From an uncultured Clostridia bacterium (GTDB lineage Bacteria; Bacillota; Clostridia; Christensenellales; Borkfalkiaceae): a DNA stretch of 33,818 bases. The translations under genes and the position numbers were made by a program. Of this stretch, positions 1 through 10,272 are shown in pieces. The notes beneath the pieces were generated by a model. The model was not told where the DNA came from. It searched no databases and saw only the letters and a list, made by a program, of their open reading frames with translations. The stretch's first letter is position 1. Each line of letters starts with the position of its first letter. The stretch is taken from positions 1 through 33,818 of the forward strand of contig CALVMH010000018.1 in NCBI GenBank assembly GCA_944343275.1, given 5' to 3'.

Positions 1-125
1 GGCCGAGGCCGCCGGGGGTTTCTGCCGGGCGGGATGCGAACGGGCGCGCCGCGCCTTCCGCTTCCGTCTGACGGAGCACGGGGGGGGGGTAACGGGATCC
101 CGGAACCGGGGAGGAGGGAACAGTC

Positions 126-785
126 ATGACGCTCTCGGACATCACGGTGGAAGCGCTCTTCGATCTTGCGCATACCGTCGCGGCGCCGCTCGGCGCATGC
201 CGCTATCCGTGGGAATTTCTGGCGGACATCGTGCGCTTTCTGGCGCAGTGGCAGCCGCCGCAGGGGTATCGGGACCTCGGCGGCGGGCGGTTCGTGCACG
301 AGCACGCGGACATTGCCGCAAACGCGCGCATCGAGGGCCCCTGCATCATCGGAGCGGGGACGCAGATCAGGCACTGCGCATTTTTGCGCGGCAACGTCAT
401 CGTGGGGGAAGGGTGCGTCGTGGGCAATTCCACGGAGCTGAAAAACGCCGTGCTCTTTGACGGCGTGCAGGTCCCGCACTTCAATTACGTCGGGGACAGC
501 ATCCTCGGCTACAAGGCGCATCTGGGCGCGGGGGCGGTCGCCTCCAACGTCAGGGCGGACAGGGCGGAAGTCGTTGTCCGCTGCGGCGGGGCGCGCCTTG
601 CAACGGGGCGCAAAAAGGTGGGCGCCATGCTGGGCGACCGCGCCGAAGTCGGCTGCAACTGCGTTCTCAATCCGGGGACCGTTCTCGGCAGGGATTGCAT
701 CGTCTATCCGCTCTCCTGCGTGCGCGGCGCCGTTCCCGCAAACGCGATCTACAAATCGCCGACGGACATCGTGCGGCGGCGCTGA
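126..785 (+). CDS. GlmU-like left-handed beta-helix acyltransferase-type protein
   Basis: This 219-residue protein has a short helical N-terminus (about 1-50) followed by imperfect hexapeptide repeats typical of a left-handed parallel beta-helix (about 55-205, e.g. ARIEGP, CIIGAG, TQIRHC, VIVGEG, CVVGNS). The segment GNSTELKNAVLFDG, followed by HFNYVGDSILG and LGAGAVASN, closely resembles the C-terminal acetyltransferase half of GlmU (GN.VE.KN...GxGxKxxHLxYxGD). The nucleotidyltransferase half of GlmU is absent, so it is probably a stand-alone acyltransferase or sugar-nucleotide-binding relative; the substrate is not evident. A strong GGAGGAGGG ribosome-binding site precedes the ATG. It is followed by the promoter of the ATP synthase operon, so it belongs to an upstream unit. 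Confident of the fold, not of the reaction. Confidence 0.8.
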   Translation: MTLSDITVEALFDLAHTVAAPLGACRYPWEFLADIVRFLAQWQPPQGYRDLGGGRFVHEHADIAANARIEGPCIIGAGTQIRHCAFLRGNVIVGEGCVVGNSTELKNAVLFDGVQVPHFNYVGDSILGYKAHLGAGAVASNVRADRAEVVVRCGGARLATGRKKVGAMLGDRAEVGCNCVLNPGTVLGRDCIVYPLSCVRGAVPANAIYKSPTDIVRRR

Positions 786-850
786 CAGGAAAAAAGGCGC
801 GGCGGGAAGCACCGCGGCATAAAATTTATCGGCGGCGGGGCGTCAATGGT

Positions 851-879
851 TTGACATTGCCCCGCCGCGGGACTATAAT
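851..879 (+). promoter_or_regulatory. Perfect consensus sigma-70/sigma-A promoter of the atp operon
   Basis: TTGACA at 851-856 and TATAAT at 874-879 are separated by 17 bp, an exact match to the housekeeping consensus. Predicted transcription start is near 886, giving a leader of about 50 nt before atpB. That leader contains a short inverted repeat (TGCCCGC at 901-907 with GCGGGCA at 910-916) just upstream of the GAGGAGGTG ribosome-binding site. Confidence 0.88.
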
Positions 880-936
880 AAGAGGCACCCGCGGGGGCAA
901 TGCCCGCCTGCGGGCAGAAAGAGGAGGTGCCGCGGC

Positions 937-1797
937 ATGACAAAAAAACAGACTGCCGTCTTTTTGTCCGTCGTGCTGGCGATCTGCGCCGCGCTCATCG
1001 TCGGCATCGTTCTGACGAACGGGCTGTATGAAAAGAATGCGGACATTCAGGAGTCCATGCAGGACGCCGTGCTGCACGAAGGGGACAAGATATGGCTGTT
1101 CGGGTTGCAGGTCAATCCCGGACTCATCTCCGCGTACATCGTGACGGGCGTCATTTTGCTGTTCGCGCTCGCCGTGCGCATCTTCGTCATCCCCAAATTC
1201 AAGACCATCCCCGGCAAGTTCCAGCTCGCTTTGGAATCCGCCGTCGGCATGTTCGACAACATGGCGCGGACAAACAGTCCGCACCGCAACAACTTTCTGG
1301 GTGCGTACATCTTTGCGGCGGCGGCGTACATCTTCCTCGGAACGCTCTTTGAACTTGCGGGCGTCCCGTGCGTGACGGCGGCGGGGGAGTGCGTCATCCT
1401 GCCCGCGCCCCTCTCCGACATCAACGGCGCCATCGCGCTCGGCTTTTTGTCCTACTTCATCATCCTTGCGGGCGGCATCGCCGCCAACCGCGCGCGGGGG
1501 CTGGGGCGCGCGCTCAAAGAGTTCTCCATCCCCATCTCCATGAGCTTCCGTCTCTTCGGCGCACTGCTGAGCGGGCTGCTCGTCAGCGAACTCGTGTATT
1601 CCTATCTCTCCCTTTCCTTCGTGCTTCCCGTCATCGTCGGCGTGCTCTTTACGGTGCTGCACGCGCTCGTGCAGGCGTATGTGCTCGCCATGCTCACGGC
1701 GCTCATCTACGGGGAAGTGACGGAGCCGTATGTCAAAAAACGCAAAAACCGTGTTGCAAAACACGAGACAACTTCCGAAAAAGAGGTGACTGTATGA
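937..1797 (+). CDS. atpB: F1Fo ATP synthase subunit a
   Basis: Subunit a forms the ion half-channels of the Fo sector in the cytoplasmic membrane. The 286-residue protein has an N-terminal membrane segment (about 7-29), further hydrophobic helices, and the signature helix IPISMSFRLFGALLSG containing the essential arginine (FRLFG). The usual RLFGN is RLFGA here. The conserved PLSDIN segment (equivalent of P-x-x-D-x-N) and the glutamine of the last helix (ALVQAYVLAMLTALIY) are present. First gene of the operon; GAGGAGGTG precedes the ATG at 937. Its last codons overlap the start of atpE by four bases (ATGA). Confidence 0.96.
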   Translation: MTKKQTAVFLSVVLAICAALIVGIVLTNGLYEKNADIQESMQDAVLHEGDKIWLFGLQVNPGLISAYIVTGVILLFALAVRIFVIPKFKTIPGKFQLALESAVGMFDNMARTNSPHRNNFLGAYIFAAAAYIFLGTLFELAGVPCVTAAGECVILPAPLSDINGAIALGFLSYFIILAGGIAANRARGLGRALKEFSIPISMSFRLFGALLSGLLVSELVYSYLSLSFVLPVIVGVLFTVLHALVQAYVLAMLTALIYGEVTEPYVKKRKNRVAKHETTSEKEVTV

Positions 1798-2207
1798 ACA
1801 GACTGATGTGGAAAAAAAGCATGTTGATCTTCTCGATCCTGGCGGCGGTTGTGTTTGCCGTCCTCCTTGTGTGCGGGCTGGCGGAACGGTCCGTTCCCGC
1901 GTTTGCCGAGACGTCCGTCGAGCAGACGGCGGAGACGGCGGAAACGCAGACGGACGCGCAGGAGACCGCTGCGGAGGACGACGGAACGGGCTGGAAGGCG
2001 ATCGCGGCGGGCGTCGCCATCGGGCTTGCGGCTGCGGCGGGCGCCGTCGGCATGGCGATCGCCATCGCAAAGACCAACGAATCCATCGCGCGGCAGCCCG
2101 AGGCGGAGGGCAAGATACGTTCCAACTTCATGCTGGGGCTGATCTTCATCGAGACCGCCATCATCTACGCGCTCGTCGTTGCGATCCTCATCATCTTCGT
2201 GCTCTGA
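1794..2207 (+). CDS. atpE: F1Fo ATP synthase subunit c with signal peptide and acidic N-terminal extension
   Basis: The rotor-ring subunit, 137 residues against the usual 70-90. Start chosen at the ATG in the ATGA overlap with atpB, preceded by AAAGAGGTGA. Residues 1-38 look like a signal peptide (KK, long hydrophobic core, VPAFA then ET). Residues 39-67 are a linker with nine acidic and no basic residues. The c hairpin follows: helix 1 about 69-92, the conserved loop ESIARQPEA (R100-Q101-P102), helix 2 about 111-136 with carboxylate E120 followed by T121. Aligned on the RQP loop to Ilyobacter tartaricus c, the Q32 position is Met87, and GxGxGxGxG becomes AxAxAxGxA (A80, A82, A84, G86, A88). 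Coupling ion (H+ or Na+) cannot be decided: E-T resembles Na+ enzymes, the missing Gln does not. Confidence 0.94.
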   Translation: MNRLMWKKSMLIFSILAAVVFAVLLVCGLAERSVPAFAETSVEQTAETAETQTDAQETAAEDDGTGWKAIAAGVAIGLAAAAGAVGMAIAIAKTNESIARQPEAEGKIRSNFMLGLIFIETAIIYALVVAILIIFVL

Positions 2208-2217
2208 GGGGGCGCCC

Positions 2218-2715
2218 ATGCCTTTGAATATCGATTGGCAGCAGATCCTGCTGCACCTTCTCAACTTCGTCATTCTCTTCGCGGGGCTGTGGCTGCTGCT
2301 CTATAAGCCTGTCAGAAAGTTCATGAACGCGCGCAGGGAGACGTATGAGAAGGCGGATGCCGACGCCGAACAAAAGCGTGCGGAGGCGGAACGGCTGCGC
2401 GCCGAGTATGAGAAAAAGCTCGCCGACGCCGACGTGCAGATCGCCGAACGGCGCGAGCGCGCCCGCAAAGAGGCGGAGGCGTATGAAGAGGAGCGCTGCC
2501 GCGCCGCGCAGCAGCAGGCGGAAGCTATCCTCTCCGAAGCGCAGGCAAGCGCCGAGCGCGAACGGCAGCGCGCCGTGAAGGAGGCGCGCGGCGAGATCGC
2601 GGACCTCGTCGCGTCCGCCACGGAAAAGCTGGTTTTGCACGAGAGCGCGTCCGAGGCATACGATCAGTTCCTCGACGCCGTCGAGCACGCTGACAACAAC
2701 GGAGGCAAGGCATGA
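2218..2715 (+). CDS. atpF: F1Fo ATP synthase subunit b
   Basis: Peripheral stalk subunit of 165 residues. The start is the ATG at 2218, ten bases after the atpE stop, with GAGGGGG overlapping that stop codon as the ribosome-binding site. One membrane helix near the N-terminus (about 9-27, [17 protein letters not shown]) is followed by a long charged coiled coil rich in Glu, Arg, Lys and Ala (about 30-145), as in normal b subunits. No delta sequence is fused to its C-terminus, unlike the mycobacterial b-delta fusion. It overlaps the next gene by four bases (ATGA). The partner of its C-terminal end, delta, exists here only as a domain attached to alpha. Confidence 0.94.
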   Translation: MPLNIDWQQILLHLLNFVILFAGLWLLLYKPVRKFMNARRETYEKADADAEQKRAEAERLRAEYEKKLADADVQIAERRERARKEAEAYEEERCRAAQQQAEAILSEAQASAERERQRAVKEARGEIADLVASATEKLVLHESASEAYDQFLDAVEHADNNGGKA

Positions 2716-4450
2716 AGCGCCGCGCCGTTCTGTATGCCGCCGTGCCTCCGGACGAAGGTCAGAGGGCGCGGTTTTCGGCATTTCTCGAAAAAAAATACGG
2801 CGAGGCGTTCGACCTCGAATTCCGCGAGAGCGCACTCTTTCCGGGCGGGTTCCGCCTCGAAGCCGGCGCGGAAGTGTACGATTGGAGCGTGGGCGGCAGG
2901 TTCCGTCAGCTGCGCGACACCCTCACGCAGGTCGCGGGGGAGGAGGGGAGCATCATCCCCCTCATGCGCACGGCGCTGGCAGGCTGGACGCCCGCGGCGG
3001 TCGCCGAAGAGGTGGGCACGGTGCGTGCGGTCGGGGACGGCATCGCCTTTGCCGACGGGCTTTCGCACGCCGAGTACGGCGAGATTTTGCTTTTTTCGGA
3101 CGGCACGCGCGGCATGGTACAGACGCTCTCCAAGGAGGGCGTCGGCTGTATCCTGTTCGGCGATGACGGCGCGGTGGAAGAGGGCAGCACCGTCCGCCGC
3201 ACCAAAAAGAGGGCGGGCATGCCCGTAGGCGAGCGCTTTCTGGGGCGCGTCGTCAACGCGCTCGGCGACCCCGTGGACGGCAAGGGCGCCGTCGAAGCGG
3301 ACGGATACCGCCCCGTCGAAGCGCCCGCGCCCTCCATTCTCGACCGTCAGCCCGTGAACGAGCCGCTCGAAACGGGGCTTGTCGCCATCGACAGCATGTT
3401 CCCCATCGGGCGGGGTCAGCGCGAACTCATCATCGGCGACAGGCAGACGGGCAAGACGGCGATCGCCGTCGACACCATTCTCAATCAGAAGGGGAAGGGC
3501 GTCGTCTGTATCTACGTCGCCATCGGGCAAAAGGCAAGTTCGGTCGCGCGCCTTGTGGAGACGCTCAGAACGCGCGGCGCCCTCGATTACACCATCGTCG
3601 TCAACGCCTCTGCGGGCGAGTCGGCGTCCATGCAGTACATCGCGCCCTATGCGGGCTGCGCGATGGGCGAATACTTCATGGAGCGCGGAAGGGACGTGCT
3701 CATCGTCTATGACGATCTGTCCAAGCATGCCGTCGCCTACCGCGCGCTCTCCCTGCTGTTGGGGCGTTCCCCGGGGCGGGAAGCGTACCCCGGCGACGTG
3801 TTCTATCTGCACTCCCGCCTTCTGGAACGTGCGGCGCACCTCTCCGAAGCGCGCGGCGGCGGATCGATGACCGCGCTCCCCGTCGTCGAGACGCAGGGCG
3901 GCGATGTCTCCGCCTATATCCCGACGAACATCATCTCCATCACGGACGGGCAGATTTTTTTGGAGAGCGCGCTCTTTTTTGCGGGGCAGCGTCCCGCGGT
4001 CAACGTGGGGCTCTCCGTCTCGCGCGTGGGCGGCGCGGCGCAGACCAAGGCGATGAAGAAGGCGGCGGGGACGCTGCGCCTCGATCTTGCGCAGTACCGC
4101 GAGATCGAGGTGTTCACCCAATTTGCAAGCGACCTCGACGAGGCGACGCGCCGCCAGCTCGCTTACGGGCAGGGGCTCATGCGCCTGCTGCGCCAGCGGC
4201 AGTCCAGCCCCGTTCCCACGGAGGAGCAGGTCGTCGTCCTCGTGGCGGCGCTTGCACGCGTCATGCAGGAGCTTCCCGCCGAACGGGTGGAGGACTTTGC
4301 GGCGCGCCTCAGGGCGTGGTTCGTGCAGAACGAGGCGCCCCTCATGGAAAGCATCCGCAGGACGGGTACGCTTTCGGAGGAGGAGAAGGCGCACATCATC
4401 GCGTGTGCGGAGGCATTCGCCCGCCGCGATGCGGAAGGCGGGGAGCGCGT

Positions 4451-4454
<4 letters not shown>
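2712..4454 (+). CDS. atpA: Fusion: ATP synthase delta C-terminal domain joined to alpha subunit
   Basis: A 580-residue protein. Residues about 4-73 match the C-terminal domain of subunit delta (AtpH): a beta strand, a helix with [12 protein letters not shown] in the position of the delta AGV/GGV turn, then [16 protein letters not shown] in place of IDGSVRGRLERL. From about residue 74 a complete alpha subunit follows: N-terminal helix region (78-95), [13 protein letters not shown], Walker A GDRQTGKT at 242-249 (169-176 in E. coli, an offset of 73), and the catalytic-interface arginine in SVSRVGG. The six-helix N-terminal domain of delta is absent, and no free atpH lies between atpF and atpA. 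There is no stop or frame change at the junction. Overlaps atpF and atpG by four bases each. See the findings for the stoichiometry problem. Confidence 0.94.
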
Positions 4455-6747
<2,293 letters not shown>

Positions 6748-6748
6748 G

Positions 6749-7156
6749 ATGTTCATGCTGCGCGTGCTCGCCGCCGACAAACCGTTTTACGAAGGGGAAT
6801 GCGCCTCGCTCGTCGTTCCCACGCTGGACGGACAGTACGGCGTGATGGCGGGGCACTGCAACACCATCCTTGCCATCGTTCCGGGAACGCTCACCTTCCG
6901 CACGCCGGACGGCGGCATGCAGGCGGCGGCGGTCGCCGCGGGCATCATGAAGGTGGAAGGGGACGAGACGCTCGTTCTGGTGGACTCCGCCCTCCGTCCC
7001 GATGAGGTGGACGAGGTGCGTCAGCGCCGCGCCGCGGATGAGGCAAAGGAGGCGCTGCTGCAAAAGCGCAGCATCGAGGAGCATCATGCGGCGCAGGCGC
7101 GCCTTGCGCGTGCCCTCGCGCGGCTGAGCGTCAAAAGCAAGTACGGCAGAAGATAA
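6749..7156 (+). CDS. atpC: F1Fo ATP synthase subunit epsilon
   Basis: 135-residue epsilon subunit, the regulatory part of the central stalk. The N-terminal beta-sandwich (about 1-85) has the family signature segments FYEGECASLVVPTLDGQYGVMAGH and GIMKVEGDETLVLVDSA. The C-terminal part (about 88-130) is a charged helical hairpin. One base separates it from atpD, and GGGGGAGG in the end of atpD serves as ribosome-binding site. Last ATP synthase gene; there is no clear terminator before comEC 29 bases downstream, so read-through is likely. Confidence 0.94.
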   Translation: MFMLRVLAADKPFYEGECASLVVPTLDGQYGVMAGHCNTILAIVPGTLTFRTPDGGMQAAAVAAGIMKVEGDETLVLVDSALRPDEVDEVRQRRAADEAKEALLQKRSIEEHHAAQARLARALARLSVKSKYGRR

Positions 7157-7185
7157 TTGAAAATCCACATAAGAGGAAACGCCCG

Positions 7186-9210
7186 ATGGTCAAGAGGAAC
7201 GAGGAGGGGAGCATGTCCGCGCCGGAGGCGCAGGGGCACCGTCATGTCCGCCTCCCGAGGCTGAATTTCCGCCCCGTTCTCGTTGCCGCGGCAGGCATGC
7301 TGTGCGGCATCTTCGTCTACGGCGCGTGCGCCTTTTCCTCAGGCGTCATAACGGGTGCGTGCGTGTTTGCGCTCGCCCTTTTCTTTTTGTGCTGTACGGG
7401 CGGACGGCGCCGGGTACTTGCCGTGTTCGGCGTCTTCTGCGCGTTCGCGCTTGCGGGCGCGGGGCTTTCACACCTGTCGGCGCGGCGCTATGCGGGCGGT
7501 CCGCCCGCAGGGGAGTATGCCGTCACGGGGACGGTGGAGTTCGCCGCCGTGGGCAACGGGTATACGAGCGTGACGCTCTCCTCCCTGACGCTGGACGGGC
7601 AGCGTGCGGGCGGCAAGATGACGGCGTCGCTTTCGGGGGAGGACGTGCGCGTGGGCGATATCCTCGCCTTTTCCGCCCGGGTGGAACGCAGTCCGCTCCC
7701 CGCGGGCGGGAACAGTTATGCCGAGAACGATTTTGCGAACGGCATCCGCTATATCGCCGCGCCCGCAGACTATACGCGCACGGGCAGGACGGCGAACATC
7801 TTCCTGCGCATCAACGGCGCGCTCTACGACGTGCTGTACGCCCGGATGGAAAAGGACGTCGCGGGATTTTCCTATGCGCTGCTCACGGGGAACATGCGCG
7901 TAATGGACGAGGATTTTGCCGAGGCGACGCGCACGGGCGGCATTGCACACGTCTTTGCCGTCTCCGGCATGCACATCGGGCTGCTGTACGGCGTTGTCAT
8001 GGCGCTCCTGCGCCGTCCGTGCGGGCGTTGGGCGGTCATCCCCGCGCTTGCATTGTCGGCGGCGTACTGCGCCATGTGCGCCTTTACCGTCTCGTCGGTG
8101 CGCTCTTTGCTCATGTGCGGATTTGCGGGCGGCGCGCGCTTTTTCGGCAAGAAGTACGATGACCTCTCCTCGCTCTCCCTTGCCGCGCTTGCAACGCTGC
8201 TCGTCTCGCCCGAACAGTACTTTTCCGTCAGTTTCCGCCTCTCCTACGGAGCCATGGCGGGCATTTTTTTGTTGGCGGGTCCGCTCTCGCGCGGGTTGAA
8301 GCGCACAAAACTTCCGCCCGTCGTCGCCGAATGCCTCGTGTCGGGCGCGGCGTCGCAGTGCTTCACCCTGCCCGTTCTCATGGAGACCTTCGGCTATCTG
8401 TCGGTGTGGGGGACGCTCATGAACCTGCTCGTGATCCCCGCGCTCCCCGTGCTCTTCTTCCCGCTGGCGGCAGGGGCGTTTTTGTCCCTCGTCCTTCCCT
8501 TTGCGGCGGGTGTGCTGCTTGCCCTGCCCGAAGGCATTCTCTCCTGCGTGCTGCTCCTCTTCACCGTTGCCGACGTCTCCTATGTTCTGGCGGGATTTTC
8601 GCTGGGCGCGGGGGCGGGCGTGTGGCTGGCGCTCAACGTGCCGCTCTCCGAACGGCTGCGCCTGCGCCCGCTGCCGCGCGCCGCGCTGTGCGCCGTGCTC
8701 GGACTGTTCTTCGCGCTGGGGGTCTTCTTGCAGAACGCCGTCGGCGCGGGCTGCCGCATCGACGTCGCGTCCACGGACAGGGGAACGTGCGCGCTCGTGC
8801 GCGGGGAGGGGCATGCCGTGCTCATCATCGACGGCGAGGCGTCCCTTTCCGTCTGCACCGATTTTCTGCGGCGCACCTACGGCGGGGAGCTGGACGCCGT
8901 CGTCGCCCTTTCGGGGGATACCATGTCCGCCGTCAACACGGCGCTCTTCGTGCATGACGGCGTTGTCCGCACGGCATATCCCGTGGAGGCGGGGCTGCGC
9001 GTGGAGCGGGTGGAGAGCGGCGATTTTGCCGTCGGGGAGATGCAATTTTGTTTTGAAGGGGCGGACTGCATGACGCTCGCTGCCGAGGGATGCGTTGTGG
9101 AAGTCTGCCTGTCGCGGGCGGAAGGGGTGCTCGGCGCTGATTTCTTTGCGGGAACGGGCGCCGCACGCTTGAAATGCTTCGTAAAAGATGGTATAATCAA
9201 AGTGCTATGA
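7186..9210 (+). CDS. comEC: ComEC/Rec2-family DNA-uptake channel with a degenerate metallo-hydrolase domain
   Basis: A 674-residue membrane protein. It has several N-terminal membrane helices, then an OB-like soluble segment (about 105-200). The Competence domain core has GFSYALLTGNMRVMDEDF and GIAHVFAVSGMHIGLLYG, which marks the ComEC family. More membrane helices follow, and a C-terminal soluble part from about residue 520 keeps the shape of the metallo-beta-lactamase-like domain (VLIIDGEAS, ELDAVVALSGD). The zinc-binding SHxxxDH-type motif is not there. ComEC forms the inner-membrane channel for transforming DNA. A second in-frame ATG at 7213 has a better ribosome-binding site (GAGGAGGGG), so the true start may be 27 bases later. 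No other competence gene is in the window. Confidence 0.9.
   Translation: MVKRNEEGSMSAPEAQGHRHVRLPRLNFRPVLVAAAGMLCGIFVYGACAFSSGVITGACVFALALFFLCCTGGRRRVLAVFGVFCAFALAGAGLSHLSARRYAGGPPAGEYAVTGTVEFAAVGNGYTSVTLSSLTLDGQRAGGKMTASLSGEDVRVGDILAFSARVERSPLPAGGNSYAENDFANGIRYIAAPADYTRTGRTANIFLRINGALYDVLYARMEKDVAGFSYALLTGNMRVMDEDFAEATRTGGIAHVFAVSGMHIGLLYGVVMALLRRPCGRWAVIPALALSAAYCAMCAFTVSSVRSLLMCGFAGGARFFGKKYDDLSSLSLAALATLLVSPEQYFSVSFRLSYGAMAGIFLLAGPLSRGLKRTKLPPVVAECLVSGAASQCFTLPVLMETFGYLSVWGTLMNLLVIPALPVLFFPLAAGAFLSLVLPFAAGVLLALPEGILSCVLLLFTVADVSYVLAGFSLGAGAGVWLALNVPLSERLRLRPLPRAALCAVLGLFFALGVFLQNAVGAGCRIDVASTDRGTCALVRGEGHAVLIIDGEASLSVCTDFLRRTYGGELDAVVALSGDTMSAVNTALFVHDGVVRTAYPVEAGLRVERVESGDFAVGEMQFCFEGADCMTLAAEGCVVEVCLSRAEGVLGADFFAGTGAARLKCFVKDGIIKVL
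9169..9197 (+). promoter_or_regulatory. Promoter predicted to give a leaderless holA transcript
   Basis: TTGAAA at 9169-9174 and TATAAT at 9192-9197 are 17 bp apart, inside the end of comEC. The holA ATG at 9207 begins nine bases after the -10 box, so the expected transcription start lies within about three bases of the start codon. No Shine-Dalgarno precedes the ATG. Confidence 0.72.
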
Positions 9211-10190
9211 AATTCGTACAGCTTGCAAAGAGCCTGAAAGAGGGGCTTGCGCCCGTCTATCTCATCGAAGGCGAGGAGACCTATTTCCGCGACCATGCCG
9301 TGGAGAGCATCCGCGCGGCGTGCGGCATTTCCAATCCCGTGCTCAACGATGCGCGCTATGAAGGGGAGACGCTCAAAGGAGAGGGGCTTTCCGCCCTCGT
9401 GCGGGCGCTCGGCACGCTGCCCTTTCTCGATGAACGGCGGCTCGTGCGCGCCTGCGAGTTTTATCCGACGGAGAAGGAGTGGGAGACGTACCTGAAAGCC
9501 TACTGCGCCAAGCCCTGCCCTTCGACGGTCTTTCTCATCGTCAACAGCGGCAAAAAACCGAATGCGGCGCAGCTCGCGCGCAAGGCGGGCGTCACCTATG
9601 TGGACTGTTCGCGCGAGGATGAGGAGACGCTCGCCCGCTGGCTGTTCGGGGTCGCGCGCCGGCAGGGGCTGTCCGTCGACGCCGATGCCGCGCAGCTTCT
9701 CGTGCGCTACTGCGCGCGGGACGCCTCCCGCATGAAGGCGGAGCTGGAAAAGTTCGCGCTGCTGTTCGGGCGGGAGGGCAGCGTGACGTGCGCCGCCGTG
9801 GAGGAATATGTCGCCAAGGACGTCGAATATAAAATTTACGAGCTGACGCAGGCGGCGTCGAGAAGGAACTTTGCCGCTTTTTCCGTCATTCTCTCCGACA
9901 TGCTGGATAAGGGTTCGGATGAACAGGCGGTGCTTGCGGCGCTCGTCTCCCATTTCCGCACGCTGTGCGAGATCTCCCTTGCGCGGGGCACGGACGCGGA
10001 GACGGCGAAGCTGCTGGGCGTCAAGCCCTATGCCGTGCAGAAGAACCGCGAGACGGTCTCCCGCCTCGGCGCGGCGCGCGTGCGGGCGTATTATGACGGG
10101 CTGTATTCCCTGTCGGCGGGGGCAAAGTGCGGCGTCTACGGCAAAAAGGGTGCTCTTTTTGCGGCGGTCGCGCAAATATTTTTTGCGTGA
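9207..10190 (+). CDS. holA: DNA polymerase III delta subunit (clamp loader)
   Basis: A 327-residue HolA homologue. The N-terminal part has YLIEGEETYFRDHAVESIR, the usual 'G-E-E-x-Y-x-x-D' entry of the family; there is no functional P-loop, as expected for delta. The middle contains GVARRQGLSVDADAAQLLVRYCARDASRMKAELEKFALL, the conserved helix that precedes the collar domain. The C-terminal collar includes SDEQAVLAALVSHFRTL. Delta opens the beta sliding clamp during replication. The ATG at 9207 overlaps the comEC stop (ATGA) and is chosen because the protein match begins at MKFVQLAKSLKEG; see the promoter feature for the leaderless prediction. The gene rpsT, often next to holA, is not here. Confidence 0.92.
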   Translation: MKFVQLAKSLKEGLAPVYLIEGEETYFRDHAVESIRAACGISNPVLNDARYEGETLKGEGLSALVRALGTLPFLDERRLVRACEFYPTEKEWETYLKAYCAKPCPSTVFLIVNSGKKPNAAQLARKAGVTYVDCSREDEETLARWLFGVARRQGLSVDADAAQLLVRYCARDASRMKAELEKFALLFGREGSVTCAAVEEYVAKDVEYKIYELTQAASRRNFAAFSVILSDMLDKGSDEQAVLAALVSHFRTLCEISLARGTDAETAKLLGVKPYAVQKNRETVSRLGAARVRAYYDGLYSLSAGAKCGVYGKKGALFAAVAQIFFA

Positions 10191-10204
10191 CGGAGCGAAA
10201 TACT

Positions 10205-10232
10205 TTGCATTTTTGCACAAAATCGGTATAAT
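10205..10232 (+). promoter_or_regulatory. Promoter of the cdaA gene group
   Basis: TTGCAT at 10205-10210 and TATAAT at 10227-10232 with a 16 bp spacer. The predicted start is near 10239, giving a leader of about 34 nt before the cdaA GTG. Confidence 0.72.
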
Positions 10233-10272
10233 AGGGTAAAACCGCCGTGCGCGGCGGAGGGGAGGTCATGCA

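Noticed and set aside
1-125. End of an upstream gene
   Set aside because: Two plus-strand frames stay open from the edge (one ending at 71, another at 129 in an ATGA overlap), but neither gives a recognisable peptide, so no gene is called. The GGAGGAGGG at its end is the ribosome-binding site of the gene at 126.
2664-4394. A 576-codon minus-strand frame opposite atpA
   Set aside because: Mirror of the alpha subunit; no family features.
7201-7215. Later start for comEC at 7213
   Set aside because: Not rejected outright, but the first ATG at 7186 also has AAGAGGA upstream, so the longer form is reported and the alternative mentioned in the entry.
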